Source: Polychytrium aggregatum
Taxonomy: Eukaryota; Chytridiomycota; Chytridiomycetes; Polychytriales
Length of the DNA: 64,000 nucleotides
NCBI RefSeq assembly: GCF_025602895.1
Contig: NW_026516237.1
Location: 310,001 to 374,000 of the forward strand
Direction: 5' to 3'
Each line of letters begins with the position of its first letter. Position 1 is the first letter of the stretch. Under the pieces are notes generated by a model, which made no database searches, was not told the origin of the DNA, and worked only from the letters and a program-made list of their open reading frames with translations. Shown one piece after another: positions 55,739 to 64,000 of this stretch. The position numbers were made by a program, and so were the translations under genes.

Positions 55739-58700
55739 ATGGTTGCCGAGGTCTCGTCGATGGCTTCTCCGTCTGCCGCTGCCATCACCCTGCCCCAGGC
55801 CTTTTTTGCCCTCATCTGGATCCTCGTCGTTCTCTTTTATGCCGCAAACACAATCGGCTGCTGGCTGCGACCCGGCAGCGAACACACCCAATACAGACAA
55901 GTCCCGCCTGCCGGCGATGCGGACAAGGACGATGCCCTCGAGGCCCAGGACAACTCCGAGGAAAACCCTGCCAACGTCGCCGACTCGCCTCGTTCCGCCA
56001 GTCCGGTCTCTTTCCACTTCACCAAGACCGCCTCGGTCTGCCGCTCGGTCATCCTTCTGGGACTCCTTCTGTTTTTCTTTTACGCTGGCGACGTTGCCCA
56101 CTGGTTCCCCCGGGGCCTGCGGGTCTATTCGCGGGACATCTTCCTCTTTGTGTATGTCCTGATCTTCCTGGCCGCCATTCTGTCGCTGGAGCTGACACCA
56201 GAAACCCAGAAGAACGCTGATCAGATCCTGAATCGTCATCAAACCGAGGAATGGAAGGGCTGGATGCAGGTGAGCTTCCTATGCCATGTCCGCGATTTGG
56301 ATAGGGATTGCATCGCTTTTGTCTTGTTTCTGGGCAGATCGTGCCCTGTCTCCGGGCAGCTCCACAGGGCAATCGCCATCTGCACCGGTCACAGCCCAGT
56401 TGCAACCAGCCTGTTTGCTGTCTGGATCGGCTCAATCATCAGCACCATCGACGCCATGGACACCACTAGGACCGTCGGCTCTCTGAGCACCTTGGGCATC
56501 ATCGACGGCGCATACGTTATTCGGTCGCTTGGCCCCATGCGTGGCTGTATGCGTGGCTGTATGCTTGGCAAGCTGTTGACCAGCTCTCACCAACGGCCCA
56601 TCTTGACGGACAGGTCGGATTCCTGCTCTACCACTACTTCCGCGCTTCGGAGACGTACAACACCATCCGAATCTTCATTGCCTGCTACGTCTGGATGACG
56701 GGCTTTGGAAACTTTTCGTACTTTTATATCCGTAAGGATTACAGTCTCAAGCGTCTCTTCAAGATGCTCTTCCGTCTGAACTTCCTGGTCGCTGTGATCT
56801 GCGTCGTGACCTCGAACGAGTACATGCTGGTAATGTGTCTGGGCGCCGCATCTCAACCCGGATCCCGTCTCGTTGGTCTACAAACTCGGTGATTCTGCTA
56901 CCGACAATGGATGGAGTGTTGGGCGATTCCCACATCGGCCTCAACTCTTGACCGCCGTCCTCGCCGCAGCATGCGGCATTCGAGTCCATTGTGCTAACAT
57001 TGTGGTTTTTACACTTGGTCGTCTGTGCATTGCCTCTCGTGCATTGACGAAACGACTGCCGCACCACCCACAGTACTACATCTGTCCCATGCATACCTTC
57101 TGGTTCCTGTCGGTATACGTCTTTATGGCCATCAAGAGCGAGTGGAACTACGATCGCCGCATCTACATCAAGTTCATCGTCTATTTCCTGACTGTGGTTC
57201 TGCTCTGGGAGATTCCCGCTGTCGGCGAGTTTGTCTTCTCGATCTTTGGACCGTACTCTCCCCTCCCGATTCTCGCATACAAGAACAGCCTGAAGGAGTG
57301 GATGTTCCGCTCTGGTCTCGACCGGTACATGACGCTGCTCGGAATGTAAGTGGCCGTTGTTTGCATGTAGCGTGGGCTCTCACGACTCGTATGCGACCCA
57401 ATGGCTTTGAGCATGGCAAACCCGCCAGCAACGATACAACCGAGGGGCAGGCGAGCTGTCTTCCGGCTCGAGGATGCACCCCACAAACGCGTTTGGAACG
57501 GGCTTTCCATTTTGGATTGTGGGATTGTGTGCCGCGATACACCTTTCGCTGCGGCTGGCCCAAAGCAGCCTGTATGCTACCAGTGAAACACAGCACTGTG
57601 CATATCTAAGTGGTCGTGTTCAACAGCACCAGCGATACTAACTGTTTCCTGTCCTCTAATATAGGCTCTGTGCTTTCTTCTATCCCATGTTCGACTCGTT
57701 CATCCGACACCTTGAAATGAAGACTGGCTCGTTTCAGGATATCATCAAGGGGCACATGATCAAGATCACTATTTTGGTTGCGGCTCTCATCCCGACTGTT
57801 ACATGGGCGTCGCATATTCTGCTAGCCATGAACAAGATCGACTACAACAAGCTCCATCCTGTATGTGGCCTGATTGTCCACCATCGACTTTGCAACCTTG
57901 CCGAGCCGCATTCTTTGCCTGCAGTGCATGCCGCTCACTTGGCTGTATTCTCATCTGCCTTTGTTGTTGTAGTACTTGGCCTTTATCCCGATTCTGTTGT
58001 AAGTTGCCCATACCGGCTTGTTGGGGCAGACACAATTCTCGCCGCTGCATTGGGATGGCTATGTTTATGCCTGATGTCCTGAAATTGAGTGCATCCGCTC
58101 ATGCCAAGCATATCTGTGACGTGGGGGCCCTTTGCATGCCTTGGTCGATCTGACGGAGGACGTCTCTCGGTACGCCAAGCTAATCCTGTGTCGCCATAAC
58201 TCTCCTGGCGCCTGGCTATCTCCTACAGCTTCATATACGTGCGAAACATCACCCCGCTTCTCCGCCGCGTCAATCTGCACATGTTTGCCTGGTGTGGCCG
58301 CATCACCCTGGAGACATACATTGCTCAGGTATACCGGTACTTCGTGCAGCTTGACCTCCTTTGTCCGACGCGCCTCAGGACGATTCGCAGATTGATTTGC
58401 AAAGTAGTGGGCTGGGCAATCCGCACCTCGCACGCACCTCTGCACCTCTGCACATGGACTACTGTTCATTCTTTCGTCATCCGCTCTCGCACTCACCCAC
58501 CGCATCGATGTCTCGTCCGCGCATTAGCATCACATCTGGCTCCAAGACAATGCCAAGTCGCTTCTTGTGTACCCTCCGCTTGCCAACTATCCAATGCTGA
58601 ACTTTATGTTCGCAACAGCCGTCTATTTGCTGGTCTCGGAGCTGCTGTTCCAGATCACCAATGTTCTCAGCGACGAGCTGTTTGGCACGCGCGATCCCAA

Positions 58701-58827
58701 GGGCACCAAGGGCCTCTGGGGCTGGATTCACGACACACCCATGAGTCAGGCAAAGTGGATCACGATCGGCATCTGGACGATTGCCACTCTGGTGACTTTG
58801 ATTCTCTCCAATATTCTCAGACTCTGA
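55739..58827 (+). CDS. Cas1p-type 10-TM O-acyltransferase (CASD1-like)
   Basis: Seven exons (55739-56269, 56614-56829, 57074-57345, 57665-57860, 57973-57998, 58229-58328, 58528-58827) sum to 1641 nt, or 546 residues. A first membrane segment ([19 protein letters not shown]) and a luminal or cytosolic acidic stretch precede the conserved block [26 protein letters not shown]. Then come [74 protein letters not shown], and [18 protein letters not shown]. These are the signatures of the Cas1p domain, which O-acetylates glycans in the Golgi (glucuronoxylomannan in Cryptococcus, sialic acid by CASD1). The separate N-terminal SGNH hydrolase-like part of CASD1 is absent here. Exon 5 is only 26 nt. A start at ATG 55760 is also possible. 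Confidence 0.92.
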
Positions 58828-59208
58828 AGGGGTTCCTTCCCCCTCCCCTCCGCAGAACGGCATTTGGGGGCCGTTATTTTGAATAGATTCATTCACCCCC
58901 CCAATACCATGGCTCCGCGTGCAATCTCATTCATGGCAAGCAGCGACACGTCAGGATCAGTACAGGCCATCCATACAGCCGTCAGGCCGCGGCTTGTTCG
59001 CAAGTGTATTGCTTCGTTGCCCAGGGGACGGGTCCATTCTCCTCAACACCCCCATGCAAGCTTGGTGCCCGTTCGTTGTGGAGCGACGTACCCCAATACA
59101 GAAAGGATATGGATGTCGCAATCTTGATGGTCGTCGCCGCGACCTTGAATGGTGTTGGTTCATTCCGAGCTGATGACTGGGTACTGGGCGGGAAGTCCTG
59201 CGGCGCGC

Positions 59209-60428
59209 CTAGTCGCTGGATGCTCCAGGCTTGGCCCCTCGACCTCTTCCTCGTCCACGACCTTGAGATATGGGCGGCGTCGGAAGGCGTTTTAGAAATG
59301 ATAGGTAGGGTGAGATGCAAAATGGTGTGGTCAGTCCCAAACGCATCCGACTGTCGGTGGGCCGCCTTCTCTCGAGTGTCCCTATCGCTGAGGGACCCAC
59401 CTCGTCCACGACCCCGGCTGCTGCCTCGCTTCGTGCCCGAGTCTTCGTTGCCTTCATCCTTTTCTTCCTCACTTGATTCTTCCTTGAGGCCAGGATCTTT
59501 GCGCGGCCGCTTGACGCTCCCCGAGGCTTGAGTGGCGGCGCCAGCATCATCGACTTTTACGTTCGGCTCCGATGCATCGGGGATATTGGCGACGATGTCT
59601 CGGAGAAAGTCAAACTTTTCTTCGTTCAGGATCGTTTTTTTCCTTTGCATGGCAAGTGATACGTGGGGAAATGACGATAGTGAGCGTAAGCGAGTGGGGC
59701 CGTGCTCGTTGCAATCCTTCGAGGTCGGATCAGATCAGATCGAATGAGGTTGGATCAGATGCTAGTGAGGTCCAAGTTCAGTCCGGATGAGAATTCGACC
59801 TCGAAGGATTGCCGTCGGACATGCAAACATCCGCCCGCCTGGGCTAGAGAGGACGACGATCGTACAGATGCGAAACCGTCATCTTGCGCGAGGATCTCGA
59901 TCGGGTTTCCTTCAAGGTTTCATCGATGATGGACTGCAAGAAAAGCTCAAGTGCCTTGGCTGATAGGGTCCATCCATGGTTCCGTCCAAGACGTCGTTCG
60001 TCATGGGAGGGTCGTTAGCCGTCGGTATCGTTGGCGGGATGGTTTCATACGGAATTGCATATTCGCGTCGGCAGTGAGCAAGGGCGGCGAATGAAGAGAG
60101 TCAATGAGCGATTGGATTACAACCAAGAATTGCGGCCCTCGGCCATTGGATGTGAGCCTGCCCACGACCGTCGGACGCATTATCAGGACATAAGCAGGAG
60201 CTGCTTCCGTTTACCGACGCTCTGCGCCGGATTGCCGGTCAAGATCAAAGATCGTCTGTGGGAGTCCGGAGCATCGGCCAAGGCATCGCCAACGATCGAG
60301 AGTCGAGAGGAACGATAGCTACATATCAAGACAGGCGTTACTTGCGCGACCTTGCCAATATCTTCGTCGGCCCGCATGATCTTTTTGATGCGGGCAACAG
60401 GGAACTTGGTCTTGTACTTTTTCCTCAT
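59209..60428 (-). CDS. Negative cofactor 2 alpha (DRAP1/Bur6-like) histone-fold repressor
   Basis: Four exons (60428-60323, 59959-59866, 59642-59401, 59261-59209) sum to 495 nt, or 164 residues. The histone fold reads [38 protein letters not shown] and [24 protein letters not shown], matching NC2-alpha/DRAP1 throughout. The tail is acidic ([16 protein letters not shown]) and then Arg-Gly-rich (RGRGRG, continued by exon 4). NC2-alpha pairs with NC2-beta on TBP-bound DNA and controls TFIIA/TFIIB entry. The RG-rich end is unusual for the family and arises from a (CGTGGACGAG)-type repeat. Confidence 0.92.
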
Positions 60429-60962
60429 CTTGGATGGGCAGCAGAGGAGGGGGTGAGGGAAGGCGACAGCGGCGATCGCAGCTGGTTGGGGGGTTGAGCT
60501 GATGGAGGGCGAGGCGGACGGGTATCGATCGGTGCGGCTGGAGTCTCCTCGTCGGTCTGGGCACAGGCTGCTCTTGTCGATATCGGGTTTTGGATGCTGT
60601 CAGGATGCCGCCTGGGCGCTGGGGCAGATCGATGGCAACCGACTGCGGGGCAGGCGATGGGGGTGGTTCGCGGCGGATATCGACTGATCTCTCTCGCGCT
60701 CTCGCCTGCCCTCGACTGCTCTCGTCCTTGGTTGTTACTGCTCAGCGACTCCCGGCAGTGTCGGAATCGCACTCGGGCGACACTCCGGGGGCAGAGATCG
60801 GCCGGATCATGGCCGCGGCCGCATCGGCACTGCAATTCCCGGCTGGGATGCATTCTCGGCTGTCGGCAGAGAGCATATCAACTGACAGCGAGTAGCGAGC
60901 CCGGTGGGCAAGTCCGCGCCCCAGGATCGCGAATGTCCTTTGGCCTTGCTCCCCATCTGCCC

Positions 60963-61030
60963 CATCGACTCATCGACTCATCGACTCATCGACTCATCGA
61001 CTCATCGACTCATCGACTCATCGACTCGTC
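60963..61030. repeat. Tandem 10-bp repeat CATCGACTCA
   Basis: About six and a half near-perfect units lie 70-140 bp upstream of the Ski2 start codon, within the divergent NC2-alpha/Ski2 promoter region (60429-61100). No other gene is seen in that region. Confidence 0.92.
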
Positions 61031-61100
61031 TGCCCTATCGATCTCATCGACTTGGCTGTCCGTCTGAGAACTCGATCCGTCGCCGGCCTCCATCAATTCA

Positions 61101-64000
61101 ATGGCTGCACCAATCTTTGACGAGCTCAAGCGTCTCGAGGCCAAAGCCCTTGTCCCGCCTCCAGACTCGGCTGCCGAGCCACCCTTTGATCTGCTCGATG
61201 TCGGCAACGCCGGCCAGGCGCTCCTCTTCAGATCGGTTCCTCCGGGATCTGATCCGCTCCAGGCTTTGCGTGCCAGTATTTCCACAGCGCTACCCCACGG
61301 CCTGGCCAGCTCCTCGAGCGATGACTACAAGGCCGATCTGGAAAGCCGATATCTTCGACCCAGAACGACATTTGCTCACCAGCAACTGGATCACTGCCAG
61401 AGGTTCGTCCGTGACGGGCGGGTTTGCTCTGCCCGAACCTGAGCGCTGGCTTCATCGACATCCCCAGCTGCTTCTCTCTGTTTGCCCATCGCTTACACAT
61501 TCACCTCCATCTTTGCATCTGTGGCTGCATCGGTGCTTGCGTGTGGAATCATTTTCCCGGCCGCGCCTGGGAACCTGGAACCTGCCTTCAAGACTCTTTC
61601 AGCGCGATGTCGATCTTGCGTCGTTGATCCAACCCGACCTCACTCTGTCGAGGTCCAAGTATGATCTGCACAGATCCATCTTGACTGGCGACATCAATCT
61701 CGACGGTTTTACCGAGGTCCGCATCACTCTCCTCTGCTCTGTGCTCCAGTCTATCAGCAGCGGTTGCACTGCGGCAGACAGCGTTCATGGACCTCTTGGC
61801 TGTCGGTATTCAGTCGTCGTCTTACCGCCCGCTCCTCGACTCACTCTCCGGTTTTCGTCGTCCTGCCGCTGACAGACGATATACTGTGATTCGAGCTTGA
61901 CAGCCCAGAACTCCACTTCCATGAACCGCGCACCTTCGGCGTATAGCAGTTTTGTTCGAGGCAGCACTTCTCATATTCCCTTTACGCCCGGTGGTCTCGA
62001 CACTCCCCGGTCTGCCAGCGGCAATGTCGATGTCGATGTCGATGTCGATGTCGATGTCGAGGACGGAGTACCAGACCTGTTTGCGGAGCTCAGAGTCGCT
62101 CCCCCTGGCCTTGAGCGTGGTCTGCATTTCGATGGTGAGCACCCATCTCTCCATCTGATCTTGCTGTGACCGTGGATGCTTGCTGGCCGCTCTCAGCGGT
62201 TGTCACCAGGAAGGAATGGCAGTTTGTCGCTTAGTTATAGCGTTCCAACCCTCACTGAAATACTCTCCACAATCAGACCATATTGCCGGCTCCAATCAGC
62301 TCGACATCGACGCTATCGATATCCAGGATATACTTGGAGCACCTGGACGAGTGGTCCGCGTGGTAAGCGCAGCGCCTCCCTCCTGCGTCTCCAGCTACGG
62401 TTTCTTGCAGCCTCTAACTATCGGCGGGTCATCCCCTTCCGCCTCTAGTCCAACAAGACCGCTTCAGCTCTGGACGGACAAACCGCAGACGCAGATCAGA
62501 GCGGCTCCCAATCTCAAGAGGTGGACCAGATTCTTGGCGATGAGGTGCGTCGAACCAGACAGGTCCTCGATCGACCGAGTACTCGCTCTTTGTTCACAGT
62601 AGCCTCTAACATTGGTGCATCCTCAGCTAAACACCATCATCAAGGTCGCCCAAGCAAAGACCCTCGAGGCCCAGCGGGAGTGGGCACATATCGTAGACAT
62701 CAACGAGGGCTTCCCCAACTTTTACGAGCTCGTGCCTGACCTCGCGTATCCGGTCCGTTACTCTGCTGCTTCAACTCGGGCTGACCGTCGTTGAATCTTT
62801 GAGTCTTTGCAGCGCTCTGTCTGTCTCGTCTGGGTTCTCACTTGGCGTGGCGTCTGATATTCATGTGTCCAAACAGTTCCCGTTCGAGCTCGATGTCTTC
62901 CAGAAGCAGGCTGTATATCATCTCGAGAAGGGCGACTCGGTGTTTGTCGCAGCCCACACTTCTGCTGGCAAGACTGTGGTGGCCGAGTATGCGATAGCCT
63001 TGGCCCAGAAGCACATGACCAAGTGAGTTGTTTCGCCAGATCAGCCAGAAACCGAATGCTGTCACGTTCAGTTGTCTGGTTGGCTGGTCCGACGCGCTGC
63101 TCAAGCATTGCCAAGCTTCGCGGAGGATATCGGCTACAGCAAAGTAGTGTTTGCATTTATCGATGGCCCGGAATCCTCGGCATTGTCTGTGGATATTTGT
63201 TTCGGGCTGGTCGGTCTGCGATGCATCGTTTATTGTACCAATCATCGCTTGGACATGGTACCTTGGCCATATTCTCTTCCTGCGATTTTGCGTGGCAGGG
63301 CCATCTACACTTCTCCCATCAAGGCCTTGTCGAATCAAAAGTTCCGCGACTTCAAGCGCACCTACGACGACGTGGGCATCCTCACGGGCGACGTGCAGAT
63401 TCGCCCCGAGGCCTCCTGTCTCGTCATGACCACCGAGATTCTTAGGAGCATGCTATATCGCGGTGCCGACATCATCCGTGATGTTGAGTTTGTCATTTTT
63501 GATGAAGTACACTATGTCAACGACATTGAGGTCGGTATCGACGCTCTTTATGCCGAGCTGCATCGTCCTTGCTCCGGCTACCGATAGAATCTCTGTTGGA
63601 TCCTTGCGATCCCGAGGAGCGGAAAGCAGTACTGACATGTTGGCATCCCGCCCACTTCAGCGCGGCGTGGTTTGGGAGGAAGTCATCATCATGCTTCCAG
63701 ATCACATCACCCTCATTCTACTGTCAGCCACCGTGCCGAATACCAAAGAGTTTGCCGACTGGGTTGGGTGAGTGTTTTACACGGGCAATGACTGCAACGC
63801 CTTTTGTCCTCGAAAGTCACCCGTGTCTACTCTACTTGCTCGCCCTTTCTGTCTCTCCCCGACGCACCGGCGTCTAATGGCGTTGCTCCCCCCCCCTCTC
63901 TCATGCCAGGCGCACCAAAAAGAAGAACATCTATGTTATCTCGACACTCAAGCGACCAGTTCCGCTCGAGCATTACCTCTATGTCGAGAAGGAGATCTAC
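61101..64000 (+). CDS. Ski2-like (SKIV2L) DExH RNA helicase, 5' part; continues past the window
   Basis: The gene starts at ATG 61101 ([17 protein letters not shown]) and runs through many small exons to the window end. The N-terminal arm has [37 protein letters not shown], and HIPFTPGG, which is the Ski3/Ski8-contact region of Ski2 proteins. The exon from 62876 holds [33 protein letters not shown] (Q-motif-like segment and motif I). The next (about 63299) has [41 protein letters not shown] and motif [11 protein letters not shown]. Then come [19 protein letters not shown] (motif III, SAT) and [12 protein letters not shown] with [10 protein letters not shown]. Ski2 feeds RNA to the cytoplasmic exosome. 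Motifs IV-VI and the arch domain lie beyond position 64000. Confidence 0.92.
62024..62061. repeat. (GATGTC)n repeat coding for Asp-Val
   Basis: Six hexamer units lie inside the Ski2 N-terminal exon. They encode [11 protein letters not shown] after the FTPGG motif and are probably length-variable. Confidence 0.92.

Noticed and set aside
55186-56242. 344- and 295-codon frames around the Cas1p start
   Set aside because: Arg/Thr/His-rich translations of a CG-rich promoter region and of the antisense strand of exon 1.
60904-61872. 322-codon frame upstream of and overlapping Ski2 exon 1
   Set aside because: It begins in the 10-bp promoter repeat and uses a different frame from the conserved Ski2 exon 1. 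Only its 3' part ([18 protein letters not shown]) belongs to a real Ski2 exon.

Overview
The window looks like nuclear DNA of an early-diverging, probably chytrid-type, zoosporic fungus (inference). Nearly every protein gene is split by short GT-AG introns of about 50-260 bp. The proteins are opisthokont or fungal in kind: a Cas1p-type acyltransferase, the Ski2 helicase, PIG-L, and a Ras-GAP of the gap1/IQGAP type. Three further genes fit a deep fungal lineage: a homologue of the minor-spliceosome protein RNPC3, a 7TM receptor with a periplasmic-binding-like ectodomain, and a Fanzor nuclease. I rebuilt most exon structures by hand from splice motifs, reading phase and family conservation. Where the coding total divides by three this is stated.

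Layout. 1-2.3 kb: end of a multi-PHD chromatin protein, then a cyclophilin. 2.9-8.2 kb (-): a seven-exon SAM-TIR-NACHT-WD40 innate-immunity-type STAND protein with nearly identical 126-bp WD repeats. 9.1-9.7 kb: a small secreted cysteine-rich protein with an apparent 1-nt frameshift. 10.5 kb: a deletion derivative of a Fanzor-bearing transposon. 11-16.2 kb (-): a Sel1-repeat protein and histidyl-tRNA synthetase with a mitochondrial presequence and an unusual C-terminal tail. 16.7-18.8 kb: palmitoyl-protein thioesterase. 18.9-21.9 kb (-): a golgin-like coiled-coil protein. 22.1-24.2 kb: RNPC3. 24.7-31.8 kb (-): alginate-lyase-family protein, 6-pyruvoyl-tetrahydropterin synthase, and hormone-sensitive-lipase-like hydrolase. 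32.7 kb: a MITE-like mariner derivative. 33.3-37.4 kb (-): Ras-GAP. 38-43.1 kb: one tRNA-Gly, two inverted tRNA-Arg copies, a retroelement-like ORF and PIG-L. 43.8 kb: an intronless bacterial-like methyltransferase. 44.5-48.1 kb: a Tc1/mariner element carrying a truncated DD34E transposase and an almost complete Fanzor. 48.7-55 kb (-): the 7TM receptor. 55.7-64 kb: Cas1p acyltransferase, NC2-alpha, and the 5' part of Ski2.

The most notable content is (1) the Fanzor-in-mariner element, with distinguishable 5' and 3' ends that recur at two other places in the window, and (2) the SAM-TIR-STAND-WD40 gene. The remaining genes are mainly housekeeping, and several are arranged divergently with short shared promoter regions: HisRS/PPT1, coiled-coil/RNPC3 and NC2-alpha/Ski2.
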